A stretch of DNA of 64,000 nt from Crossaster papposus (Eukaryota; Echinodermata; Asteroidea; Velatida; Solasteridae): contig JBAIAA010000352.1 of assembly GCA_037893245.1 (NCBI GenBank), positions 248,001-312,000 of the forward strand, in the 5' to 3' direction. Positions 36,599-46,797 of this stretch are shown here, piece after piece. The stretch's first letter is position 1, and each line of letters opens with the position of its first letter. The translations under genes and the position numbers were made by a program. The notes beneath the pieces were generated by a model that had not been told where the DNA came from, made no database searches, and saw nothing but the letters and a program-made list of their open reading frames with translations.

Positions 36599-36830
36599 AA
36601 ATGAAAGCTGGATGTTTTGTTCTTTTGTTCGGAAAGAAGGTTGTCATCCATTAAATGAGGACACCTCACCATCCTCCTTGTATCCATGGCAACGGTGATG
36701 CCAATCTGGTCACAGCAATGCCCAGTCATGCAGGGGTTCGCACCCATTGTCACCAAACCTGGCGCAGATCTGACCCTTCGCCTCATGGTGAATTTACATC
36801 AGGCCGGCCAGGATGCGACTTCAATGCACA
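36599..36830 (+). pseudogene. Inverted truncated copy of the receptor's first exon and 5' UTR
   Basis: From AAATGAAAGCTGGAT through the reading MATVMPIWSQQCPVMQGF and GADLTL this segment matches the 5' UTR and exon 1 of the class C receptor (32186-32520), but on the opposite strand and 4 kb away. Relative to the gene, an 11-bp deletion between CACCATC repeats and a 3-bp loss put the original start codon out of frame. A 10-bp deletion between two GCGACT repeats then frameshifts after QAGQDAT. Homology fades near 36830, before the exon's splice donor. I found no matching downstream receptor exons on this strand. It is most likely a non-functional duplicate fragment. Confidence 0.8.
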
Positions 36831-37158
36831 GCGCCAGTGCACAGCGCCGTACGTCCGTGTTCCGTTTTTTCGTCTTTACTGCGGGTCAAGTTTGCAAAAA
36901 GATAAACACAAACAAAAGGTAGTGTGTCCGTGTTTCATGTTCCACTCTCGCTCGCGGGATAACTAATAATATTACTTCTTAATAAATACATCATGTTAGA
37001 ATTAACAGGAATTTGGGCCTAGATTAAAGACTGAAATTGTAATTTGTGGAATATGTTTGGTAATAAACATATTGAAACCAAATTATAAAGAGCAAAACAT
37101 TGTTTAAAGCAAAGGCCATGAAAATAAATACTTAGTAGGGAAGACAAATGTTTATTAC

Positions 37159-37399
37159 TTAACCAGTTCGCGCCGGGATTATTTTAACATCACCAAGCCG
37201 AGAGGCGGGATTATTTTTAACGAAACTTGATCCAAAGCGGGTTCAGGCCGATAGTGCCGGGAAGCACACCCACGCATTTCCGGCCTTGCTCGCTGCCAAC
37301 AGACATTTCTGGCCTTACTCGTGAAGTGTTTGTGCGTCATCCATTTTGAATCTGGGGAAAACTTTGCGTTTATATACGTCATCCGGCGCGAACTGGTTA
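37159..37399. mobile_element. Family C MITE copy 5
   Basis: TTAACCAGTTCGCGCCGGGA left, CATCCGGCGCGAACTGGTTA right; full length. Confidence 0.92.
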
Positions 37400-37846
37400 G
37401 ACCATAGAGAAAGGACCCGGAGAAAAGATGGTCATCAGTGACAACAAACGATGAAAGATTACAAATTTACATTCTTTACATCCAACACCCCCCCCCCCCC
37501 AAAAAAAATAAAATAATATGCAACAGCTATTTCTTAAGTGATTTCATTTTTTTAATTTTAGTTGTTATAAGATCCTGACCAGGAGTACTATGTATTTTGT
37601 GATTTGTTTTGTGTACATCGGACAAATTGGAATAAGTGTGAATCCTAATCCTAAAAATGAATATTGATAAATACTTCAGTTTTACCATTATATATTACAA
37701 GAAATGTTTAATCAGCAGTGACAGATGTTCGAAGTATTGATTTAAACGTTTGTATGGTTAATGATAATACATCTGATACGTGTATAAATCATTCCCCATT
37801 TTTTGTATTCCTTTTGTTTGTTTGTAATAAGCGAACAGATCGTGGG

Positions 37847-38177
37847 CAGGGTTCTAGCCACGGTGGGCGGTGCCGGGCGGTACCGCCTGGTACTGCAAAT
37901 TTCTGCCCGGCTCTTGATTTCAAATTGGCTGTGCCGCCCGGAACAATTTTTTATTTTAATTTTTTTGTTTTTTGTTTTTTTTTACAATTAAATTATGGGC
38001 ACAAAAGAAAGAGAGGAGATACAAAGTCACGTTAATCATGTTCATGTAGTATTTTATTTTATTAACTTAGCTAGACTTTCACAGAAACATGCAAAAATGA
38101 ACGGTGTGAGGCGCGAGAGCTCCGCTCGCTGTGCTCGCAAGCTTCGCAAGCTTCGCAATCTGATAGCTAGAACCCTG
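37847..38177. mobile_element. hAT-like non-autonomous element with 8-bp target duplication
   Basis: The ends are CAGGGTTCTAGCCA and TAGCTAGAACCCTG. The flanks are a perfect 8-bp direct repeat, ATCGTGGG (37839-37846 and 38178-38185). CAGGG-type ends with 8-bp duplications are the hAT signature. The 331-bp interior has no transposase; it includes a GC-rich block and a T-rich run. Confidence 0.92.
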
Positions 38178-38495
38178 ATCGTGGGCGCTATTATTGGTCA
38201 GTCTACACTGCGCGATGCGAGTGTAGCTGCATTCAACTGAACGAGATCGCACGCCAAATATGCCGATTGTCGTCGCGATTGAAATTGCGACTCGGCAAAT
38301 TTTGAATTGAAATTGAAATCTTAGAAAAATAACTTGACAAAGGCTGCTGAATGCAAAGATGGCTAAAACATTCAACAAAGGTTTTGTATTGTATTGCACA
38401 CAGAATCTTCATCTATGCCACTCAACCCCGAACAAATATGGGAACAACATTTCACTGTCATCCGATACTCACACTCTGTGAACTGCGTGGTACAA

Positions 38496-39013
38496 GCCTC
38501 CACCTAGTTGTGGGGACAGGCTCTTTTGTTTGGGAAAAAAACAGACCGAGTAGTGGGGACATTTTCGAGTCCCCATAGCGCGTTAATTGGGTCTTCAGTA
38601 AAGGTAGAACAAGGGAAAATTGAGTTAAGGTATAATAAAAGAAAATGTAGAAGACAAATTCGGGTGATGTTGAAAATTTTAGAATTTGAGTGTTTTGAGT
38701 TTGAGATTAGAGAGATTTCACTTTAACCAGTTCGCGCCGGGATTATTTTAACATCACGAGTCGAGGGGCGGGATTATTTTTTTACGAAACTCGATCCGAA
38801 GCAGGTTCAGGCCGATGGTGCCGGGAAGCATTTCCGGCCTTGCTCGCTGCTGACAGACATTTCCGAACTTGAACTTGGCGTGTTTATGCGTCATCCGTTT
38901 TGAATTTGGGGAAAACTTTGCGTTTATATACGTCATCCGGCGCGAACTGGTTAACACATAAACCCTAGGGATTGTCCCAATAACGCAATGTACCAAAAGA
39001 ATTGATGATTGTG
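38496..39013. repeat. Element G copy 1, split by a family C MITE
   Basis: GCCTCCACCTAGTTGTGGGG to CATAAACCCTAGGGATTGTC matches 58510-59046. The family C MITE at 38723-38954 interrupts it; the other copy has the empty site. Confidence 0.85.
38723..38954. mobile_element. Family C MITE copy 6, inserted in element G
   Basis: TTAACCAGTTCGCGCCGGGA left, GGCGCGAACTGGTTAA right. The empty site in element G copy 2 reads CCCTTAGCACAC, showing that the target was one TTAA-like word now present at both ends. Confidence 0.93.
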
Positions 39014-39574
39014 TAAGTTGACACTATCCAATCACTAAATAACAAAGCTCAAGTAAACAGAAACATATTTTGTCAATAAGACATTTTTTATTTATTTCTA
39101 ACATATCTCCTAGATATTGCCATAACAAAAAGCAAGTCCAATCAGCTTTTGATGTTCCCCCCTGCATTTGCAACATTTCAGATCGATTCGTCAGTCAGCC
39201 ACCCTCTGATAATCAGTTTAAGTGGCCGACGTCATGCGCTGAAGTCGTCGCAAATCCAAAGAACGCATGTGCAAAAAACTGACCCGGACAAGCTTTTTTC
39301 CAAAAATAAGTTACATTTAAACATTTCAAAAACATTTTGCTATTAAAAATCCACAAATACCAAATGCAATATTGCCAGTGGTCAAAATATATTTCTTTGT
39401 TGAAATTTGCATTAAGATCTTGATTAACCCGACGGTCAGCCATTTAAGCACATTTGTTTTACGAAATTTCAAAATTTACTGTTTACACGTTTTAACATTA
39501 AATGATTTTGTTTGCTAGACTGTTGCAGAGAGGCAAATCAAAATACTTTAAAGTTGAACAAAGAAATTGACCTA

Positions 39575-39645
39575 AGAAGGGTTAGAACCTGCAAATTCCA
39601 GATTGACGTTCCAGGGCTCTTCCTACTGAGCTATCCAACCCTATA
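39575..39645 (-). mobile_element. tRNA-like SINE head
   Basis: On the minus strand AGGGTTGGATAGCTCAGTAG GAAGAGC and TGCAGGTTCTAACCC give A and B boxes. It lacks a clean acceptor stem. Confidence 0.55.
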
Positions 39646-40789
39646 ATGTATGTTGGTGGTTCATCGTTTTGTCAATGTCTTTGTTTAATGAATAAGACCC
39701 AGTCCATTTCTTTATTCCACTTAAGTTATAATATTGTACCCAGTCAGTTTTTCCATTTAATTATTATTTTTTTTTTTTTATTTTTTTATTTTTTTGGGGG
39801 GGGGGATTTTTTTATATTTTTTTTCAAACAGATTTATGCTTTTTAAGAGAACCAACCAGAGAAATCCCAATTGACGTATCGCGGTAGAATCACGTCACGT
39901 CAACGAAGCTTGTGAAATATTGTCCAAATCGCATGAATTACATATCGACGCAGAATGCGCACAATGTAAAACAAACACAAGTTACTACACAAATGTCCAT
40001 AGGGTTGTCTAAGGGGCGTCGCTATGTGCCAGCGAGCAATAGGTCAATTTCTCATTGTTTACATAATGTGTATGCGTGCAAGTTCTCTTAATTACATGGT
40101 TTTTTTCCCACTCTGTAGTCTCGAAAGTCTACATTTTCAGTCTAAATACATGGCTGCAACAGAATCCCAAATTGGAAATTGATCAAGCCATATTTTCTAT
40201 CAGACAATGAAACCATTTCAATTCAGAGTGTAACAGGTCTATAGTCTGCTAGCACACATATACATTAAAAAGATTATAAAAATTGGTACAGCTATGATCA
40301 ACATCTGCATGTAGAACAGTGGTTAGGAGCTGATAGTAATGCCATAAATGTGTACAGGAGCGAGGAAAAAATAAAACGTTGAACAAATTCAAGTTAATTT
40401 AACAATGTCGTGTTTACAATTAGTTAAATGAATTTCATGCAAAGTATGAGCGTTTGAAAATTGTTAGTATTGAACAAAATTTTAGTATTGAACAAAATAG
40501 TGGATTAACAAAATTGCAAGAGATACAACCATGATTTTTTGTTCTCCAAATTATCAAAATAAAGTTCTAGCACTGCCGAATGTTGACATTTTGTTCAAAT
40601 TAGTTCAATGTTCCCGAAGTTCAAAAATACAGTTCTTTGATGACAGTAATCGCCGGGAGATTCAATACAATGCATGCAACAACATATTTAGATTTTACAC
40701 TTATTGTACCCTAACCACCCTGAGTCCATCAAAATCCATTTCCTGTTTGAGGATTTTAGCGGATTCAGGATACCTCCATATTGAACCAA

Positions 40790-42035
40790 TAGTCCAGGCA
40801 AAATACATAATTTTGTTTTGTTGACCTCAAACAAATTGCAACAAATTGTTTTTCACCACAGTGCACTTCTATAAGGTCCCTAGAATTACATACTAAAAGT
40901 CGACAAAAATCCAAGTGGTGGAAATATGACTAATTTGCATAAATCATTAATCCCTGCCGCGTAATAAATTTATTCCCATATTTGGGTATATATATATTGT
41001 TTTTATTTTTTGAAAAGTTTATTTTGGTGATTCTACTTACATATCCTTACATCAATAACATTTGCTAAATCATATAAGTGACTGAATAATTATGGGAACA
41101 TAGTAAATATCAAAAATGACAACTTCGTGACCCTATAAATGTGCGCACATTACACTGTCTCCAGATATCATTAAGTAGTCAGTATTGACGTGCTTCAAAC
41201 TCACCAAGTTGCTTACTGGCACAGTTATCCTATTAAAACCTTATGGAAAATCACATAAACAATGTTAACATTGTGATATTTAGCCCAGCAAACAAAAACT
41301 GGGAGAAAATGGTGTGTCCCTAAATTGGGCTAACAAGTAGGTGAAGGGTTGCCTAAGGTGAGAGACTTGAACAAGTTCAAGGAAACCTCCCAAATTAAAG
41401 ATTGTTGTTGCTTACAATAATCCTATCTACGTTAAAATATATTTTGGGGATTTCCTTGAACTTGTTCACGTCTCCCATGTTAGGCAACCCTTTAACTACT
41501 TTTTCGCCCAATTTATGGACACACCATTTTCCTCCAGTTTTTGTTTGCTGGGCTAAATATCACAATGTTATCATTGTTCCTATGATTTTTCATAAGGTTT
41601 TAATATGATAACTGTGCCAGTAAGCAACTTGGTGAATTTGAAGCTCACCAATACCGACTACTTGATGATATCTGGAGACAGTGTAGTGTGCGCACATTTA
41701 TAGGGTCACGAAGTTGTCATTTTTGATATTTACTATGTTCCCATAATTATTCAGTCACTTATATGATTTAGCAAATGTTATTGATGTAAGGATATGTAAG
41801 TAGAATCACCAAAAAAAACTTTTCAAAAAATTAAAAATATATTATATACCCAAATATGGGAATAAATATATTACGCGGCAGGGATTAACGATTTATGCAA
41901 ATTAGTCATATTTCCACCACTTGGATTTTTGTCGACTTTTAGTATGTAATTCTAGGGACCTTATAGAAGTGCACTGTGGTGAAAAACAATTTGTTGCAAT
42001 TTGTTTGAGGTCAAAACCTATTTTTCCTGGACTAC
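40790..42035. repeat. Long inverted repeat (arms about 0.6 kb) 3' of SELENOM
   Basis: Arm 40790-41400 is repeated in reverse complement at 41440-42035, e.g. GTCGACAAAAATCCAAGTGG / CCACTTGGATTTTTGTCGAC and GCAAACAAAAACTGGGAG / CTCCAGTTTTTGTTTGC-like words. The spacer is about 40 bp. Both outer flanks carry GTGATGGATTCAGGATAC words. It may be a foldback transposon or inverted duplication. No transposase frame is visible. Confidence 0.9.
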
Positions 42036-42039
42036 AACT

Positions 42040-42345
42040 GGAGGAGTGTGATGGATTGAGGATTTTAAGCCTAGCGTTACTGCAGGAGTGTGATGGATTC
42101 AGGATACAGACATTCAGGTGATGGACTGTGATGGACTCTATGGAGAAACACACTGCAATTTTTTGTATGCCACCTAGGTATCCTGAATCCGTCACAGTCC
42201 ATCAAACTTTTGCTGGTGGAGAATGATGGACTCAGGATCTCTCCAGAATGTATACTGGTGGAGTCTGATGGACTCAGGACACCAGCAGTTTTTGCAAACC
42301 AAAATTGGTGGACTGTGGCGGATTCAGGATACTTTCTAGTAAAAG
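42040..42345. repeat. Degenerate tandem/inverted repeats of a GTGATGGACTCAGGATAC word
   Basis: About seven copies in both orientations, e.g. GGAGTGTGATGGATTCAGGA, CCTGAATCCGTCACAGTCCA, GGTGGAGTCTGATGGACTCA. The same word also borders the left arm of the long palindrome (40715-40780), suggesting sub-terminal repeats of one element. Confidence 0.75.
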
Positions 42346-42535
42346 GGGTGAGGGAGTTAGGGTTAAGTACGAAAAACAATTCTTGATGCTATGTAAAAAT
42401 AGAAACTGCACCGAGTTGATAAATTGATGAAATAATTAATGGCAAATTGCAATTTGGAAATTTAAATTAAGACCAAAAACAACAATTAAAAAAATAACTC
42501 AAAAAATAAAGAAAACCCACCCGATATGCATCTTA

Positions 42536-45500
42536 TTAAAGCTCATCCTTTTGTTCCTCGGTATCCTCAGCAGGTTTGTCCTCTTCTTCCTCTTCTGTTT
42601 CCTTGGGGAGGTAAGGTCCTTCTAAGAATTCTTCGGGAACTTCTTCATCCTTGGAGCCTTTTTTGTAGAAGCCCGAGCTTTCCAACAGGTCGTTGATTTC
42701 GGTCCGCTTCAAAGTTTTAAGACTGATACGCTGTAATTACCCAAGAAAACCATGTATACAATTTAAAGGTAAATATAAATTTTATTTTGCTGTAATTTTC
42801 AGAAGTTGATAATTTAGGGGTTGGTATTTTATTTTATAGCAAATGAAGACAACTAAACAACACAATAAAAAACATAAATGCAGATTTAGCAATTGATTTT
42901 CATAGGGAAGAGAGCAATTATGCAGGTGTACATAATCGATATAGTACTTAATCTTACAGGTGTACATGTAACCCCCCCCCCAAAAAAAAAAATACAGATT
43001 CGTGAAAAATGTTTACCATACATAAACAGGGATGTACATTTAAAGAGTCCTAGAAATGTGGTTTTTATTAGTTTGAAAGATTATAACTAATTTAGTGATT
43101 TTCAGTTTATAAAAGTTTTATTTTTGGGTAATTAATATGAAAAAAATAATAATAAAGTGCTTTGGGGGACCGGCCCCGCCCCTAGAATGGTAGCTTATTA
43201 ACATGTAAAATTTGCATAATTGTGACGTATGTTCGGGAAGACTTGTTTTATGAAATTGGCCCCTGACATGTTTGGCAGTAAGCGAAATGTTGCACAGCAA
43301 ACAAAAAGTGGCGCAGCTTTACGCAATAAATTGTTTCTCAAGGGGGGGGGGGGGGGGGGGGGGGGGGGCTTGCGCCGTTGCATAAAGGTTTCGTAAAAAT
43401 CGGCTGCTGGTAACATTAAACAAAATTCCTAACAAATTCCTAACAACCTTTCGCTTCCATCGTCTGAAAAGTTACAAATGTAGTTTGTAAAGTTGACTAT
43501 GGGTACTCGATTCTACAATCTGGAATCGGTTCCTGACATCAACAGTTGGGTACTCGGCTCAACTATATAATGCAGGGCCACCCTATGACAAAGAATGGAG
43601 TGGCCCTGTATTGGGTTATACACATGTACAGGGTTAGGGTTAGGGTCGGTCCATTCTATGTCCTAGGGTAAATCAATTCAAGAGTTGTGAGTGGGGCGCT
43701 GCATTCTATAATTGCTCCGGGTACTCTAGTTTCCAGTTCTGATGCACAGCTCCAACCATAAATAAAGATGTTAAAATACTGCCCTTACCTTAATAGTAAA
43801 GCCTTCCTTGTCGAGCAGCAGTAAATCTGGATCTGCCCCACCAATGTGCTTGAAGGGAACATTATGGCTGGAAGAAGGGGTTCTAGTCAAGGAAAGTGGC
43901 TGCAAGTTTATGTAACTTATTAATAGTAAAAATCATAATCAGGACGTTACTCCAGTAATTCTATCTAATTGTTTGTTGAAAGGGGTCGGGAAAAAGGGGT
44001 CGGGAAAAAGGGGTCGGGAAAAAGGGGTCGGGGAAAAGGGGTCGGGGAAAAGGGGTCGGGGAAAAGGGGTCGGGGAAAAGGGGTCGGGGAAAAGGGGTCG
44101 GGGAAAAGGGGTCGGGGAAAAGGGGTCGGGGAAAAGGGGTCGGGGAAAAGGGGTCGGGGAAAAGGGGCCGGGGAAAAGGGGCCGGGGAAAAGGGGCCGGG
44201 GAAAAGGGGCCGGGGAAAAGGGGCCGGGGAAAAGGGGCCGGGGAAAAGGGGCCGGGGAAAAGGGGCCGGGGAAAAGGGGCCGGGGAAAAGGGGCCGGGGA
44301 AAAGGGGCCGGGGAAAAGGGGCCCGAGAAAAAGGGTGTCGAGAAAAAGGGTGTCGAGAAAAAGGGTGTCGAGAAAAAGGGTGTCGAGAAAAAGGGTGTCG
44401 AGAAAAAGGGTGTCGAGAAAAAGGGTGTCGAGAAAAAGGGTGTCGAGAAAAAGGGTGTCGAGAAAAAGGGTGTCGAGAAAAAGGGTGTCGAGAAAAAGGG
44501 TGTCGAGAAAAAGGGTGTCGAGAAAAAGGGTGTCGAGAAAAAGGGTGTCGACGAAAGGGTATCGACGAAAGGGTGTCGACGAAAGGGTGTCGACGAAAGG
44601 GGTCTGGGGAAATTTGTAAGTGATCCCTGGCTACATAAGCCTTATCGCAAATACCGCTTGAATGAATTCGCACAATGAATACAAAGCACTGTGGGAAGGA
44701 AAAGGGAGCAGTATCTGCTCCTTTTTTCTCTTCCCACAATTCTTGTTATCCATTGTGCAAATTCACTCGAGCAGCTAGTAGGCCTATTTGCAATAAGGCT
44801 AATGGCATACATGTGCTTCTGACTCGTGACCCTTGAACACAGAGATCGCAAGACTGTAGAGCCCCTCTCCCAATATAGCGCTGGACTGTTCAGTTGGTAG
44901 AACACTAAAACGGCAACCTAGTGGTCACAGGTTCAGACCCTGCTCTGGCAAACTTGCAAAGGATACTACAGGGGCAGATCCTGGTTTATAAATGCCTTGA
45001 CTTCAGGCAACCGGTTCAGCTGTCATCCACTGCAGCTCTGGAAAAAAAGATCAGACAGACAGATTTAATCTTAGGAATTTGTCAATTTTTGTTATTCTCG
45101 TGTCAACATTTAAAGGCATCCAATCTTAACATCTTGTCTTTTGTAGTTGTACAAGGTTGTTATTTACCTTAATGTTTATCATCCAATGACAAAAATTGTA
45201 TTAAAAATGAAAAAAGCAGTCGAAAAAATTAAGCGTTGACGTACCGTTGATGCGCGTGGAGATTGTGCACAAATACTCAAACGACGTTAACAAATACCTC
45301 CCCTAAAAAGGGCAATAATAATCGATAAATTGTGAAAAATCGTGCTTTGACCCCACTCATTTTTTTCCATGGATACGTTAAAAAAGGATGTAGCAGTGAT
45401 ATACTGAATTTTTAAAAAAATCTGCCTGTGACCCCCTTGCGTTTCATCGTGTTGTTTTCGAACGAAAATGGCAGAAAATGACATCGCCCCAAACAAAATC

Positions 45501-46797
45501 CGTGTAGATCGTGCCTGCGTACCTGGCTTTGCGGACGTTGTATGAATCACTAAATGCGGAGAGCGCGCGATACACGGAGCAAATCTGTACATGTTTCAAT
45601 GGTGCGCTTCGCGGTAGCGATCTATGGTATTTACTGTGTGAGATGTGTGGCTCACGAGCGTGGAAGAACGAATGAGATACATTTCAACGTTGGTGGCGCA
45701 CTTTCTTGGGCCCCCCCTCCGCCCCCCCCTGGATACACCATTGGTAATTGCTTGAATTATCATAAATGGGTGGATTTGGGGGGATGTATTTCATAGTAAA
45801 TATCGTTTAACTGACTTATTCAAAGTTTTACAATCATGGATGCCGAGAAAAGCACGAAAATATATATCAACCGGGGTCGAGCAGTTATTCTTATGTCATC
45901 TTTGTTTTTTCGCGAATATTTCTTTATAATTTTTTTTCCCGGAATAATTACAGGATAACTAGCGAAATCCTTTTGCTGAATGTCTAGAATCATTATTTAC
46001 TTTCAATTGAGTAGAATATTTCTTAATAATTCGGTAGTAAATATTTTTGATATCTGCAAATGGTGTATTCTACCTTTAAGCTGATGTCATTAAGGCTAAG
46101 TCAAATGTACTGAAAATTCAAATATTCAATTGACGATTGACCATCAAATATCCAGAGGAAAAATGTTGCAACCTAATGCCACTTTTTCTTCATCACTTCA
46201 ATGGAGGTCAATCAGTGCAAAAAATAATATTTCAAAGACAAATCAGAGACTGAGAAATATTTCCAGTTTTGTTAGGAAATACTTGGGAAATACTTTCCAA
46301 TAGACTTTGTGGCTTAACTATAGAATGTAGGGTCCAGCAGGGCTCACTCACAACTCTCTTTATTTACCCTATAACATAGATGGAGTGACCCTGTATTCTA
46401 TCAATGGGTATTGGGGTACGGGTATACAGGGTTAGGGTCAGTCCATTCCATGTCCTAGGGTAAATAATGTCGAGAGTTGTGAATGGGCCCTGCATTCTAT
46501 TGCCGCTAGTCTAGACATTCCATCATGGATTGGAGGATTCCATGGTCCGACTGTTTGGGCGTCACGCTGAAAGTGAAACACGAGACATTTCAACAAACGA
46601 CAAAGTACAACTACAAACACAAAACATGTAGTAACAAAATATTGTGAATTTCCATGGAATACCTCAACTTTGCCGGAGTAGACAAGTCTGACTTCTGAGC
46701 GAGCTTTGTCACCGCCACCAGCGCCGACATCTTCGGCAACAATCACCGAAGCAAACAGTATCAAGCCAACCAGCATTTCCCCTAAACTTATCGCCAT
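42536..46797 (-). CDS. SELENOM: Selenoprotein M (UGA-encoded selenocysteine, ER-retained)
   Basis: Thioredoxin-like oxidoreductase-type selenoprotein of the ER lumen, linked to redox and calcium handling (family knowledge). Exons: 46797-46663, 45037-44967, 43867-43789, 42730-42536; 480 nt, 159 residues plus TAA (with a second TAA directly after). Human SELENOM is 145 aa. A signal peptide ([21 protein letters not shown]) is followed by [11 protein letters not shown], then [17 protein letters not shown] with U encoded by TGA at 45025-45023, then [18 protein letters not shown], and [20 protein letters not shown]. This order matches the CGGU-QLNRL, KHLPGADPEL and REEIN-GFY landmarks of vertebrate SELENOM. 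The acidic tail ends EEQKDEL, an ER-retrieval signal. The start is the only ATG that opens a signal peptide. I did not find a convincing SECIS element by eye. Ordinary gene callers would stop or skip exon 2 at the TGA. Confidence 0.93.
43342..43368 (+). repeat. G27 homopolymer
   Basis: An uninterrupted run of 27 G in SELENOM intron 3. Such runs are assembly-error prone. Confidence 0.9.
43560..43725. repeat. CAGGGTTAGGGTTAGGG-containing repeat, copy 1
   Basis: A segment with GTGGCCCTGTATTGGGTTAT, CAGGGTTAGGGTTAGGGTCG and CCATTCTATGTCCTAGGGTA. A diverged copy lies at 46318-46505. Together they flank most of the SELENOM gene. Confidence 0.7.
43979..44605 (+). repeat. G-rich minisatellite of 14/15-bp units in SELENOM intron 2
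   Basis: Three phases of one array: GGGGTCGGGGAAAA (14 bp) to about 44163, GGGGCCGGGGAAAA (14 bp) to about 44322, AGAAAAAGGGTGTCG (15 bp) to about 44545, then a few ACGAAAGGGTGTCG units. Each 14-bp unit carries two G4 runs, so the plus strand has strong quadruplex potential. The long frames across it (over 200 codons on both strands) are repeat artefacts. Confidence 0.95.
44885..44950 (+). mobile_element. tRNA-like SINE head beside SELENOM exon 2
   Basis: CTGTTCAGTTGGTAGAACAC (A box) and CACAGGTTCAGACCCTGCTC (B box). It ends 17 bp from the exon 2 donor. It lacks a matched acceptor stem. Confidence 0.5.
45023..45025 (-). other. SELENOM: In-frame TGA read as selenocysteine
   Basis: Within exon 2 the frame reads AGC TGC AGT GGA TGA CAG CTG AAC CGG, i.e. 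S-C-S-G-U-Q-L-N-R. The reading frame stays conserved for another 112 codons after the TGA, across two splice junctions, and ends in KDEL. The redox motif is C-S-G-U, where vertebrate SELENOM has C-G-G-U. Confidence 0.92.
45731..46079. mobile_element. Family A MITE in SELENOM intron 1
   Basis: GGATACACCATTGGTAATTG left (the first TTAAAGGTA is lost), GGTGTATTCTACCTTTAA right. Confidence 0.85.
46318..46505. repeat. CAGGGTTAGGG-containing repeat, copy 2
   Basis: Words shared with 43560-43725: GTGACCCTGTATTCTAT, ACAGGGTTAGGGTCAGTCCA, CCATGTCCTAGGGTAAATAA. Internally palindromic (ACAACTCTCTTTATTTACCC / GGGTAAATAATGTCGAGAGT). Confidence 0.65.

Noticed and set aside
43939..44739. Very long open frames on both strands ([16 protein letters not shown] and [14 protein letters not shown])
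   Set aside because: They come entirely from the 14/15-bp minisatellite; frames stay open on both strands because the units lack stops. Not protein-coding.
28393..44950. tRNA genes at 28.4, 39.6 and 44.9 kb
   Set aside because: A and B boxes are present but the acceptor stems do not pair and related heads recur in repeat contexts; they are tRNA-derived SINE remnants.
46500..46570. Candidate SELENOM exon after a good acceptor at 46568
   Set aside because: The frame (GTGACGCCC...) does not match selenoprotein M and would not supply the conserved CxxU-QLNRL block, which is found at 44967-45037.
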